From Cristatella mucedo (Eukaryota > Bryozoa > Phylactolaemata > Cristatellidae), in assembly GCA_009760855.2 (NCBI GenBank), contig WPIO01000018.1:986001-1050000 (forward strand): 64,000 bases of DNA, written 5' to 3'. The notes under the pieces are model-generated. The model saw only the letters and a list, made by a program, of their open reading frames with translations. It did no database searches and was not told the origin of the DNA. The position numbers and the translations under genes were made by a program. Shown here piece after piece: positions 1 through 10,232 of this stretch (the first letter of the stretch is position 1; every line of letters begins with the position of its first letter).

Positions 1-180
1 CCATTAAGATCCTATGCAGCAACGGATCGTGGCCTCGGTCACTGAGGTCGTGGGTTCGAATCCTGCTGTGGGTGATCCCTTATAGCCGCTGTAAGGGGTT
101 GTGATTACCGTACAGGCTCTGCTGTCACTATGCAAACGAGGCTGTTAAATCAGCCAGTGTTTATTATATTTATTTGTATT
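1..180 (+). mobile_element. tRNA-derived SINE, family SINE-1 (5' end cut by window edge)
   Basis: A pol III box B (GGTTCGAATCC) lies at 53-63, preceded by a tRNA-like arm. After it comes a body shared with copies at 27.2 and 32.8 kb: a GGTGATCC-type block, then GAGGCTGTTAAATCAGC and a TTTATT-rich tail. The shared body in at least three independent places shows that this is a dispersed retroposon and not a tRNA gene. Box A is poorly preserved here. Confidence 0.75.
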
Positions 181-184
181 TTAA

Positions 185-1570
185 ATGTCTGCCCTGGCAC
201 TGCTAGATTTATCAGCAGCCTTTGACACTTGTGATCACGATATCATATTTGAACGTCCGAGATCAACTTTGGGTCTGGATGACAAGGCACTGGCCTAGTT
301 AAAATCGTACTTATCTGACCGTGTTCAATCGTGTCTTGTAGGGGTCAGGTCTCATCAGCCAGAGCAGTCACTTGTGAAGTCCCACAAGGGCCCGTCCTCG
401 GTCTCTGCTACTCTCCTTTTATACCGAATCTCTAGAAACAATTATTGGAGCCCATGGAATAGGCTTTTACTTTTACAGTGACGATACTCGGGTGTATTGT
501 TCAATCAAACCGTCGGAATCGGGTGTATCAACTGATTAACTTGATGCTTTTCTTGCAGAAAGTCTATCCTGAATGTGGGCTGATTTCCCTATACTAAACG
601 ACAAAACAGAACTGCTTCTCATAGGAAACCACAAGCGTGTGGCTATATATGAAGTCTTAGCTATTATAATAGGTGATGCTGTTTCAAAGCTGTCTCTGTA
701 TGATCGGAATTTAAGTTTCGTCTTTGAAAGCTGCATTTTTTAAGCTTCGTTGAGAAGACTTCCTCCTCAGCTGGGCATCACGTCCGATTCCTATATACAA
801 TTAGGCACTGTCTACAACGGTGACATGCACAAACTCAAACTAGCTACCTGGTTCTGTCTCGGCTAGATTATTGTAACTCCCCTTTGGCTTAGCTACCGAA
901 AAAAAGAACACTAAGCCTCTGCAGCTGGTGATGAATATGGCTGCAATGCTAGTTTACAAATCCCAAAGCCTTGAGAAATTGTCTCGTTTGCTGAGCTTTG
1001 AGAAATTGTCTCAGAAATGGTCTATATTTGCTGAAAGGCGTTGGATGGGTGCCGGTTGATCAACGGAAAGAGAGTAAAGTTTTAATGCTGACCCACAAGG
1101 CCTGCCACGGCTTGGCTCCTGCATACCTAGCTGAACTGCTGCACCAGCTTCACCCTCTTTCTCGTGAGATCAGGCTCTCCAAGGTCATTTACAGTAGCTT
1201 CTTTTTTTCCTCAGTTAAAGACCGCTGGCTACAAAACCTTCTGCTTTGCAGGACCTACTAGACTGCTTATCTCACTCCCACAGTTTTTAATGTTCATCTC
1301 CAGTTCTTATGAAATGACATCTACTCTCCTGCTGCCGACTACGGCACATCAGCTGCCCGAGCTGCTACTTCCATGCTACTTTCCACCTCGACTGCTCTCT
1401 CCTGACTCAGCTATGCCTCCAACTTTCTCTTCGTTGCGGGAGATGAAGTCTGCACACTACTGAATGCTGCTTAGGCTGTGTGTGTGCAACGCAAACCCTC
1501 CTCCTCAACACCCACACAGTCGTTGCGGCTTTGTGGACCACCAGCCCGGGAGATCTAATGCATTAAAACG
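185..1570 (+). mobile_element. Degenerate L2/CR1-clade LINE, family A (RT to 3' end)
   Basis: Translated fragments show reverse transcriptase landmarks. LALLDLSAAFDT is at the start, a degraded PQGSVLG-like block is near 380-400, and a decayed YADD region (YSDDT-like) is near 470-490. The C-terminal part contains KVLMLTHKACHGLAPAYLAELLHQL. Stop codons and frameshifts break the frame throughout, so the copy is dead. The 3' part matches the family A copies at 13.1-14.4, 25.2-26.0 and 33.9-34.2 kb. The element starts abruptly after the SINE-1 tail, so it is 5'-truncated, lacking the endonuclease and the N-terminal RT. Confidence 0.75.
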
Positions 1571-1836
1571 CTGCTGCTGGTCCAGGTGCTCCTGCTCCGG
1601 CTGCTGCATCTCTCCCCAACTCCTGCACCTGCTCCTGCTGCTCCCACCTCTGGTGGTGCTGCTGCTCTGGCTGCGGTTCCTCCACGCCCTCCTGGCTCCT
1701 CTCTCAGCCCTGTCTGTCAGCTGCTTGCCTCTAGTACTGGCCCTCCCACAGATCCTTTTCATCCGAGGAGGACCCCCAACTCTCCAGTGCTTTTGCTCCA
1801 GAAGCTGCCCATAATGCAGCTGCGTCTTCAACATAT

Positions 1837-1912
1837 GTTAATAATAATAATAATGCACTTGATAAAGCACCCTCAGAGAACTCAATCTCTTCCTAGGTGC
1901 TTTACTTTTAGG
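1837..1912 (-). mobile_element. LINE family B 3' tail fragment
   Basis: (AAT)n is followed by the reverse complement of the family B terminal stem-loop: TTGATAAAGC, then CTCAGAGAACT, then AGGTGCTTTAC. Only the last ~75 bp of the element are present. It lies about 150 bp upstream of the PTB-domain exon, so it is in the intron or promoter-proximal sequence of that gene. Confidence 0.7.
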
Positions 1913-2060
1913 GGTTTGAACGCCCACTGTGTGCTTTTACCAAATCCTATGACAATTTCGATATTGTCTTTACATTTGCTGCTCCCGGTTTCTGACGAGC
2001 CTGCGATTCGAGAGTTTCACTCTTGCTCCGAACGGTCTCGCGTGACCCACTGTCTCTGCT

Positions 2061-2068
2061 CTTTTCAG
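2061..2068 (+). other. Splice acceptor of the PTB-domain gene
   Basis: CTTTTCAG follows a pyrimidine-rich stretch and stands 5 nt before the chosen ATG at 2074. It implies at least one upstream 5' exon. It also argues that the 17 codons upstream of ATG 2074 in the same open frame are intron and not protein. Confidence 0.6.
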
Positions 2069-2073
2069 GAGTC

Positions 2074-3720
2074 ATGGGATGCATGGGCAGCACTCTGTCT
2101 GCCGACGCCCGGAACTCTGACGTTGCCCAGCCGCAGCGCTCCATGGCGGCTGCACTGAGTGAATACAACAAAGAATACCGCGGCCTCTTTGGTGGACGAA
2201 GGGACCAGAACGGCAGAGGTCAATCCTCGAGCCGCAGCGACAGAAGCGGCAGCAGCAGCGTGTTCTCTGTGCACTGGCTGGATGATAGCAGCAGCAGCAG
2301 CAGCAGTGTTCCGCTGGTCAGGGGCTACCTGCAGGTTGCAGTCGACCGGCTCGAGCTGCGTCACCTGGACGGAGCTCGAAGAAACGAAATACGCTTGATC
2401 GAGTGGCCGCTCCGCTCCATCGGCCTCTTCGGCTTCTCTGACAAGGGACACTTCATCCTCGAAATTGGCCGCCCAGGCTCCGGCGAGCGGATACTTCTGA
2501 GGTTCGAATGTGCCGACGGCCGCGAGCTGTATCGTGCTGTGGAAGGGCGCTTGCTTGATTCCATTCCTCCGGGGGAAGTCAATTTCGCTTTTCCGAGGGA
2601 AGTCATCTTAAGGGCCACTGCATGTGCGAGGAGCTGCGTAGCTGAGGCACTGCTAGCATGGCGGAGTGCTAGCTCTGGCCCCTCTGTCGACGGTCAGCCC
2701 ATCTCGGCGAATGCATTGCCAGCTGGGCAGCGGCTAACAGCAGGGAAGATCAGTAGTGGTGGCATGGCCGGCGCCACGTGCTGGCATGTCTGTATCGAAT
2801 GCTTTCTCCCCCAGCCTCCAAGCGACCACACAGACCTCGGTGCCGTAATGCAGAGACTGCTTCTTGAGGATGACCCGGGCATCCATGGCAACAGCAGTGA
2901 ACGTCACTGTGGCAAGATCGCCGACCTCGGCGAAGTCTCACTCGTGGTGCCGACTGCGCGCTCTGTTCATCAGCGGCACAACTGCAGTAGCAGCAGCAGC
3001 TACACTACCTCTTGCAGCAGTCCCGAGACTCAGCCGGCATACTGTGGGCGTGGCCTGGCGGAGGTCGAATCACCTGAAGGGGCACCCGAACCGCGAACCT
3101 CCGAGAACGCCGATGCTCGAAGTAACGGTTTCGTCCGTGACGTGAACTGCTCTGTTGGTTATCCAGCGTTTGGTGGACCGAACACCAGATCGAAATTGGA
3201 AACGATACCGGACGAGATACTGGACCTGATACCTACCGCGATTTCGGACACGATACCGGACATGATACCGGATGCGAGGCGGGACACGGGCAGTGGTCTG
3301 ATTGAACTGAGTTTCGACCCACTCGGAGCCACAGGTGGCTGCTGCTCTGGACCGGCGGACCCTGGGCCTGCTGCTGCTGCTGCAGCTCTTGGCCTGCCGA
3401 AGGCAGCCGCCAGACCCAGCCAGCTGCTGATGAGACAGCATCCACCACGTGACTGGAGCAGCTGCTGCAGCAGCCACCATTGCGATCGTCACCGCCAGAT
3501 TCGAGCAGCACTGCCAGCGAGCTCGGCCCTCAGCTGCAGTACCCTTCTCAGCCTGCAGCACGACCTCGGAGAAGTGGCAGCAGCGAATTCGGAGGAAGAG
3601 GAGAGCGCAGCTGCTGAGGTAGTAGCCGCGAGCACAGGTAGGCTATACCAGCACCTGGGGGGGAGCTCTGCCTTCTTTATATGGGCTCTGCTAAGTTTTG
3701 CTCTGCATGGATTCAAATAG
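2074..3720 (+). CDS. FRS2/DOK-like adaptor with N-myristoylation signal and IRS-type PTB domain
   Basis: The start is ATG 2074 because the protein then begins MGCMGST, a Gly2/Ser6 N-myristoylation motif as in FRS2 adaptors, and a splice acceptor ends at 2068. Residues ~62-165 read as an IRS-type PTB fold: a beta-rich segment, then LIEWPLRSIGLFGF, a FILEIGRPGSGE block and LLRFECADGRELYRAVEG. This is the pattern of W-PL-R-G, F-E-GR and F-C-EL seen in FRS2 and DOK proteins. In that family the domain docks on receptor tyrosine kinases at the plasma membrane. The rest (~166-548) is Ser/Ala/Gln-rich and probably disordered, with isolated tyrosines but no clear NPxY sites. Residues ~390-420 hold an imperfect IPD-x-I repeat. 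A donor-like CACAG|GTAGGC at 3637/3638 could end the exon at residue 521, in which case the last 27 hydrophobic residues would be read-through. FRS2-like is more likely than DOK because no PH domain precedes the PTB. Confidence 0.72.
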   Translation: MGCMGSTLSADARNSDVAQPQRSMAAALSEYNKEYRGLFGGRRDQNGRGQSSSRSDRSGSSSVFSVHWLDDSSSSSSSVPLVRGYLQVAVDRLELRHLDGARRNEIRLIEWPLRSIGLFGFSDKGHFILEIGRPGSGERILLRFECADGRELYRAVEGRLLDSIPPGEVNFAFPREVILRATACARSCVAEALLAWRSASSGPSVDGQPISANALPAGQRLTAGKISSGGMAGATCWHVCIECFLPQPPSDHTDLGAVMQRLLLEDDPGIHGNSSERHCGKIADLGEVSLVVPTARSVHQRHNCSSSSSYTTSCSSPETQPAYCGRGLAEVESPEGAPEPRTSENADARSNGFVRDVNCSVGYPAFGGPNTRSKLETIPDEILDLIPTAISDTIPDMIPDARRDTGSGLIELSFDPLGATGGCCSGPADPGPAAAAAALGLPKAAARPSQLLMRQHPPRDWSSCCSSHHCDRHRQIRAALPASSALSCSTLLSLQHDLGEVAAANSEEEESAAAEVVAASTGRLYQHLGGSSAFFIWALLSFALHGFK

Positions 3721-3831
3721 ATAGAGCCTCAGCTTAATCTTCTTACACGTACTTGCCAACTTACTTACTCGTGCAACTTATCCGTGTATGTGCAGGTAAA
3801 GACATTGCTACGCACACACGTGCACCCACGT

Positions 3832-3833
<2 letters not shown>

Positions 3834-3902
<69 letters not shown>
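3834..3902. repeat. (CA)n microsatellite
   Basis: About 34 uninterrupted CA units. It directly abuts the broken 3' side of the minus-strand LINE B copy that follows. Confidence 0.95.
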
Positions 3903-3905
<3 letters not shown>

Positions 3906-4545
3906 GTGAGTTCAAGGCTTTGGGAGCATACGAATTATATGCACGGTCTCCAATCGATTTGAGGTTCGTATCCGGTGTGGCTAAACGATTAGATTCAGAA
4001 AAGCCGGTGGTGCCATGCTCAGCCTGAAGTATAGTAGTTCTGATAGGTAGGCTGGAGCCAGGGAATGAAGGACCCTAAACGTAAGTTGACAGGACAGTGA
4101 ATTCAATGCACTGCTTGACTGGGTTCTAGGAAAGATCGACGAGAAGTGGCTGTGATGTGGTAACTTTGAGGCTCACGACCAAAAAGCCTTGCTGCAGAGG
4201 TTTGTACCAACTATAACCACCTGATTGCACACGTTGCCTACACCAGCAAGCAGTGAGTTACAGTAGTCGAAACGGAATGTCACAAATGCATGGACCAATT
4301 TAGATGTTGCATCCCTGTCTAAGCAAGCCAATATTTTAGCAATGTTACTTTGCTGAGAGTAGGCAGGCTTGACTGTGGAGCTGATGGGATCATGTAATAA
4401 AAAGTCACTTTGGAACAGGAAACCTAGATTTTATTCAGATTTAACAATGAGATATACTGGCAGAGCTGAGCTTGAGCTTTAAGCTTTACAATTTCTGAAT
4501 CGTAGTTGGTTTTTCCATAACTAGTAAGCTAGACTACTAATACAG
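3903..4545 (-). mobile_element. LINE family B fragment (C-terminal RT region)
   Basis: Read on the minus strand it matches the family B block FGDRAFSSYAPKAWNSLP, through the LDKDTTSKLVHAF region, to LLVMGKPSVIQKL near 4530. The 3' UTR and tail are missing and replaced by the (CA)n tract. It is heavily mutated, with many stops. Confidence 0.75.
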
Positions 4546-4599
4546 CTGTGACTGGCCATGTTGGGTAGGATAAGAACTTTGCTCAGCATTCGTTGTTCA

Positions 4600-4910
4600 A
4601 CTGGGATCCATGCCAGTAATTTCCGTGGCAAGGTACACTGGCTGAATCGGGCTCTCTGGCGTACAGAGATGACTTTTCACTTCTGCTTGCATCAATCCTT
4701 GACCTCCGCCTTCCTTTACTGTGAGCTCTCGCTCTGCTTACTGGTCAGCATACAGACATTTGGTCGTCCCTTGCATCGAAGTCTCTCGGTGATCGAGCTT
4801 TGAGCTTGCTTGTGCGGAAGTCTATAACCTGTTCTCAGCTATGGTCACAACCGGCAATGACCTTGCATATTTTAAGTCTCAGCTGGAAATGGATTTCCTC
4901 CTATCAGTCA
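4600..4910 (+). mobile_element. Very degenerate LINE 3' coding fragment
   Basis: The frame around 4770-4860 reads SLGDRALSLLVRKS, which aligns with KSFGDRAFSSYAPKAW of the L2-like families. A K-x-HWLNR segment upstream resembles the conserved DLHWLP motif. It is too diverged from families A and B to assign. Confidence 0.4.
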
Positions 4911-5431
4911 CTCCTTGGTCCCAGTAAGTATATCTATTTTACATATACTAGTGTGCTTTGTGTCCTTACATGTAATCTAATCAAACTAACTTGAGAAATC
5001 AACTCGCGAAAGGAAAACTCAATAGGACGCAAAAGTTAAATTGATTATTGCCACAGCTGTCCTCAGCATGCCACTACAAATCTGATGGTGATGCCCTGAA
5101 GCTATTTGTTCAAGCCAAAGTCATTACTGAAGCTGAAAATAAAGTGCGCGGAAAAACTAGGTGAGATCCGATGACAGTTATTGCTCCATTGTATCGTTGG
5201 TTCATTTAGGGCCTCGCCTAAATTAAAGTTGGCTCACGTGATCCTGTGCAGCTTGTCCCGGTCTTCATCCTGGCACTGATCCAGGCCAGTGATATTTAGT
5301 GGATGGAGTTGCTCAGCCTAAGGATTTCAATCAATACGAAAGGGCAGAAACTACCCAAGTACCTCGGACTCCATTACAACCTATCTGAATTGTTTTAGTC
5401 TCTTGGCTCACCGTGGTACTGCTGGCTAATG
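4911..5431. other. No recognisable feature
   Basis: AT-moderate sequence with no convincing open frame. A poorly resolved LINE remnant is possible near 5080-5180. Confidence 0.4.
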
Positions 5432-5544
5432 GCAATAATAATAACACATTTTTGTAAAGCATCTTCAGATAACTCAATGGCTTCTTAGGTGCTTTAAATT
5501 TTGGGGCAAAGGAAGCACGATCGAATGTTTATCGGAAGCATGCT
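5432..5544 (-). mobile_element. LINE family B 3' tail, inverted relative to the next copy
   Basis: AATAATAATAA, then the reverse complement of the B stem-loop (TGTAAAGCATC, TCTTAGGTGCTTTA) and the GGCAAAGGAAGCACGATCGA segment. Its inner edge meets the plus-strand tail at 5545, forming an inverted pair. Confidence 0.7.
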
Positions 5545-5705
5545 CAATGTCACCCCTAACCATATTATTCATTGTGTTTGTTTTTCAAGCATGATTTTAC
5601 TTACCATTCAATTGCATTTCCCTTTGCAGCAAATGTAAAGCGCCTAGAAAGAGATTAAGTTCTCTGAGGGCGCTTTATCAAGTGTAACATTATTATTACT
5701 ATTAA
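5545..5705 (+). mobile_element. LINE family B 3' end
   Basis: Contains the family B 3' UTR in order: CACCCCTAACCAT, TTTTTCAAGCATGATTTTAC, GCAGCAAATGTAAAGCGCC, GAGGGCGCTTTATCAAGTG, then an (ATT)n-like tail. Only the last ~150 bp are present. Confidence 0.85.
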
Positions 5706-5724
5706 TAAGCAACAAGAATAGATT

Positions 5725-5908
5725 AAGGGTGACATGCACAAGGTCAGCATGCAAGTATGGTTAGTGGCAGCATGCAGTGTCAGCATGCATAAGCACATAA
5801 ATAACAAATCACAGGGACCCACTTAATGCTGTAATAAATCGGCACGTTTTAGTTTCTTTTTAAATGTGGTCAAGTAAGAAAATATCGTGACACAAGCCAA
5901 GAGTGAGT
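5725..5908 (-). mobile_element. LINE family B 3' UTR fragment
   Basis: Reverse complement of the B segment running from the end of the coding region (TTTAAAAAGAAAC-like) through the CATGCTGCCACTAACC and GACCCTGTGCATGTCACCC blocks. Both outer edges are cut. It lies immediately before the AAT tail of another minus-strand copy. Confidence 0.75.
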
Positions 5909-6990
5909 TAATAATAATAATAATAATTCACTTGATAAAGCGCCCTCAGAGAACTTAATCTCTCTCTAGGCGCTTTACATTTGCTGTAACGTGAAATGCA
6001 ATTGAATAGTAAGTAAAATCATGCTTGAAAAACAATTAAAATGAATAGCATGGTTAGGGGTGACATGCACAGGGTCAGCATGCAAATGTGGTTAGTGGCA
6101 GCATGCACAGTGTCAGCACACATAAGCACATCAAGGACGAATCACAGGGACCCACTAAATGCTGTCCTAAATAGGTGTGTTTTTAGGTTCCTTTTAAATG
6201 TGATCAGGTCAGGGGATGTTCTGACGCAGGTCGGGAGGGAGTTCCAGGCTTTGGGAGCATATGAACTAAATGCACGGTCTCCAAAGGATTTAGGGTTTGT
6301 ATGAGGTATTTCTAGACTGTTGGATTCCGAAAAGCGGGTGGTACGATGCTTGGCCTGATGGGGTAGTATATCTGAGAGATAAGCTGGAGCCATATAATGA
6401 AGGGACCTACAAGAGCGACAAAACCTTGAGGTCAATCCGTTGCTTGACTGGTAGCCAGTGCAGGTCGGCGAGAAGTGGTGTAATGTGGCAACTGCGACGC
6501 TCACGACAGACAAGGCTAGCTGCAGAGTTTTGCACCAGCTGCAATCGTCTGATCGCACATGCTGGTAGGCCAGTAAGCAGCGAGTTGCAGAAGTCAAGAC
6601 GGGATGTCACGAATGCATGGACCAACTTAGATGTGGTATCTTTATCTAAACAAGCCCGAATTTTAGCATTGTTATGAAGCTGAAAATAGGCGGATTTGAC
6701 TGTGGAGCTGATATGGTCGTCTAACGAGAGGTTGCTTTGGAATATGACACCTAGATTTCGATCTAATTCAACTGGAGATATGCTGGCAGAGCCAAATTTG
6801 AGAGTCAGCCTTTCTAATCTCAGGATCACACTGGGTTTGCCCATAACTAGTAAGTTAGTTTTATCATCGTTAAGTTTTAGAAAAATTGCTGCCATCCATG
6901 TGCGGATGTCATCAATGCATGCAGCTAGTGAGTTGAGAGAATTTGAGGTGCTCGAAGGCTGGGAGGGATCAAAGCAAAGGTACAAAGGTA
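5909..6990 (-). mobile_element. LINE family B, 5'-truncated just after the RT catalytic motif
   Basis: On the minus strand the 3' tail lies at 5909-5990, the 3' UTR at ~5990-6140 and coding sequence at 6142-6985. Coding begins at LYLCFDPSQPSS, so the copy was truncated a few codons after YADDTQ. It then runs through LLVMGKPS, LDKDTTSKLVHAF, LLADLHWLPVKQRID and SFGDRAFSSYAPKAWNSLP to FRTAFSGSL. One frameshift near 6410 splits the frame in two. Confidence 0.88.
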
Positions 6991-6991
6991 C

Positions 6992-7910
6992 TGAGTTGGG
7001 AGCTTTGGGAGCATATGAACTAAAGGCACGGTCTCCAAAGGATGTGAAGTGTGTACCAGGTATAGGTAAACAGTTAAATTCCCAAAAGCAGATGGTACGT
7101 GTTTATCTTGGTGGGTGACTAGATCCGATAGGTTGATTGGAGCCAAACAATGGAGGAACCTGAAAGTGAGTGACAAAACCTTGCAGTCGATGCTTCGCTT
7201 GACTGGTAGCCAGTGCAGGTCAACGAGAAATGGTGTGATGTGGCAACTGCGACACTCACGACAGACAAGCCTAGCTGCAGAGTTATGCATCAGCTGTAAG
7301 TACCTGAGTTCACAGGCCAGTAGGCCAGCAAGCAGTGAGTTACAGAAGTCAAGATGGGATGCCACAAATCCATTGAATGATTTAGATGTGGTATCAATGT
7401 CTAAACAATCTCGAATTTTAGCAACGTCACGTAGCTGAAAATGGCAGACTAGACTGTGAAGCTGATGTAGTCGTCTAATGAAAGGTCACTTCGGAACTTG
7501 ACGTATAGATTTCGTGCAGAGTCAACAGGGTATTAGATGGCAGAGCCAATTTTGAGCGCTAGCTTTTTCAATTTCTGAACCACACATGGTTTGCCCATAA
7601 CTAGTAAGTTTGTTTTACCATCATTCAATTTAAGAAAATTTGCGGCCATCCATGTCCGGATGTTGTCAATACATGCTGCAAGTTAGCTGAGAGAATTCCA
7701 TGTGCTGGAGGGCTGGGAGGGATTAAAGCCAAGTTACAACTGAGTGTCATTCTCTTCGAAGTGGAAGCCTTGATTGTGCTTGGTAATCACACCGGCAAGA
7801 GGGAGAATATAAACCGTGAAAAGAACCGGACCTGGCATGGACCCCGAGGTACCCTATATTTCAGAGGTTCATCGGATGATCTTCTGTCAATTCATATCAA
7901 TGCTCTAGTC
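6992..7910 (-). mobile_element. LINE family B, internal fragment
   Basis: Minus-strand B sequence from the GVPQGSVLGPVLF-like block (near 7830-7860) to the FGDRAFSSYAPK region (near 7000). The 3' UTR is absent; the copy starts at a sharp junction with its neighbour at ~6991. The RT catalytic YADD position reads EEND, so it is not active. Many stops. Confidence 0.78.
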
Positions 7911-8557
7911 TCCGGCTGAAATCGGACCTGAAAATTGGAAATCGGACCACTCTAGAACCACTTGCAATTCAGTGCCAGTAATTCCCAGGACTTCTGCTTC
8001 AGTCTTCAGCTCTTCCTCGGCCGGGAATTTAGCTAAAATGAGTCAGTGACCCATCTCGTCATCCTTTGAGTTCTGCATGCATTCTGCTCTTATTTCCAAA
8101 AATGTGGGACGACCTAACGACTGATTTCATAGCATTCCATGAATATTTCACATCTTTTAAGATACTGCAAGCCCTCTTGCACCTCAATGCATTTGCTATG
8201 TCCTTGGCGAATCTTCCATTATGTGCTGAAGCATACTGAAATTTTGCCGGATAACCATGATCGGTTGGTGTACTTCTGTAGTTTTCGAGCCTGTAGACAG
8301 CCATTAGTTATCTTAGCGTAAATATCAAATGAATGGTTAGTAATGTACATTTCCTTAGGCTTAGGTCTTGTCCTCATACCTTTTGAAGAGCTATCGCTAG
8401 GCAACTCATTAAGAAGGCAAAGCTAGACTAGGAGAGCCTATAAAACGTCAGCCCACTCGACCTACAGCCGTTAGTACTAAATATATTGGAATGAGTCGTT
8501 GCAGACCAGCTAGATTTTAACATACACATTCAAATCTTTGCAAGCAATTTGTAGTCA
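7911..8557. other. No recognisable feature
   Basis: Unique-looking sequence. Short open frames here have no family signature. Confidence 0.4.
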
Positions 8558-8596
8558 GGGTTTAGGGTTTAGGGTTTTAGGGATTTGGGGTTTAGG
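8558..8596 (+). repeat. Short TTTAGGG-like array
   Basis: GGGTTTAGGGTTTAGGG, followed by degenerate units (TTTTAGGG, ATTTGGGG, TTTAGG). About five units of a heptamer that is telomere-like but not the usual animal TTAGGG. Confidence 0.6.
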
Positions 8597-8962
8597 ATTA
8601 ATTTGAATAGCAGGACACATCGAGCATCGACACCTTGAACGCACATGGAGGACTCGGGAATTTTGGAGCTTTTCAACAGTCAGCATGGCTGCTGTTGTTA
8701 ACCTACCTTCTCAGGAATGCAGGTTCGGGTAGTATTTCTGCTTGACTAGCATGATTGTTCTCCAGAATCAGACATAAAATATAAATCCCTCACACGTGCC
8801 TTAAATCTAGCCTAGGCATCGTTGGCTCGGTATCGCAATGGTTTACATACTCTCCTTCTCTCATTGTGAGACTCGAGAGCAATAATTTAAATGGGCAATA
8901 CTCATCATGCAATGGCAACTAAAGTAGGCAGTATGCTAGGACTCTGTGCTCGGTCTACTTCA
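8597..8962. other. No recognisable feature
   Basis: No coding signature or repeat-family match was seen. Confidence 0.4.
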
Positions 8963-8968
8963 TCTCTC

Positions 8969-9052
<84 letters not shown>
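8963..9052. repeat. (CT)n microsatellite
   Basis: Roughly 44 CT units with one interruption (CCC near 8980) and a TTC near the end. Confidence 0.95.
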
Positions 9053-9053
<1 letters not shown>

Positions 9054-9419
9054 TGCCAATGTAATAACAGAGTACAATCCTTGCTTCTATTTGTATGCAG
9101 AAAGTACACAGCATACCTATGCTCTGGTCCCGGCCGGCCAGTACTTCAAGTGCTCCAAACTCTTTTGCCGTCAGTGTTATCGACTTTTTGATTAAAATGG
9201 CAAAGCACTCAAATTGAATGGCAACATAACCAACTTACTAGCTATGGGCTAAACCTGGTGGTAATCATAAAGTAGAAACACTATTCCTCAAAATGGTCAC
9301 TGCCGGCGTATCTGCCGCAGCATCTGCAAGACGTATTCGTGTCGATTCTTCAAGTGACCATTTACTAGAGACCACATCTCAGCTCCACTAGGAAGTCTGC
9401 CAACTGTCTGCTAGGTAGC

Positions 9420-10010
9420 TTGCCACAAGCTGGTCTTGGAGCCTTTATAATTAATGGCGCTTACAGTTGGTGCAAAAACGCGGCAGCCAGGCTTGTCTGT
9501 CGTAAGTGTCACAGCTGTCATTTTGGATCACTTCTGCCCCACATCCACAGGCTCCCAATCAAGCAGCGCACAGATTGCATGGCTTTTGTCCCTTGTGGTT
9601 AGGTCCCTTCACTATCTGGCTCCAGTCTACCAATCAAAACTGCTTCCCTACTTGAGTCGTCATCGTACTGCAAGCTCTTCTTAATAAAGTCGCTTAACTA
9701 TGCATAGAATACACTTTAAATCTGACGGTGATAGTGCCTTTAGCTAGCAGGTTGCAAAGCTTCGAAGTCACGCCCGACTGATGTGGATACATCCGCTGAG
9801 CTGGTGGCAAATTAAATTAAAGCTAAGACATCTTTCTTACAGCATTTAGTGAGTCTTTATAATTTGTCATTTGTATGCTTAGCCGTGCTGACACCTTACT
9901 TTTTTGCCACCAGCCTTGTGGTCGGGATTCCTTTACAGCAAAGTGCCTAGACAGGGATTTAGTTCTTTGCTACGCTGTGCTCGCCTATTAATGTTATAAT
10001 TGTTAGTACT
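9420..10010 (+). mobile_element. Degenerate LINE family B 3' portion
   Basis: Frames around 9450-9690 give a QLVQ..A-ACLS and CPTSTGSQSS pattern (shifted forms of LQLVQNSAARLVCRE and LLADLHWLPVK), then a SLHYLAPVYQSKLLP block. The UTR is eroded, but the terminal part ACAGCAAAGTGCCTAGACAG near 9945 is clear. It ends in an AT-rich tail. Confidence 0.6.
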
Positions 10011-10055
10011 ATATTTGATTAATCCTGGACCCTAGCTCTTAGGTGAAGTGCTTGC

Positions 10056-10177
10056 CCATTCGGGATTTTATCAGCTCAACAGCCTAGGGGCAGATAAGCC
10101 CTCTTGAGGGAGTACCTGGTATCAATTTGGCATATTTAAGATAGTCTTAGAACCATTCGGGATTTTATCAGCTTAAC
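10056..10177 (+). repeat. Direct repeat pair, 25 bp, offset 97 bp
   Basis: CCATTCGGGATTTTATCAGC followed by TCAAC at 10056-10080 recurs at 10153-10177 with one change (TTAAC). No element was recognised between them. Confidence 0.8.
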
Positions 10178-10232
10178 AACTTTAATGGTAAGCCAAGTAA
10201 ATTAAATGGCTTGTACACCTTTCAATACTGCT

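Noticed and set aside
53-63. tRNA gene based on a perfect box B
   Set aside because: The same head is repeated with a conserved non-tRNA body in several copies and no proper cloverleaf was found; it is a SINE.
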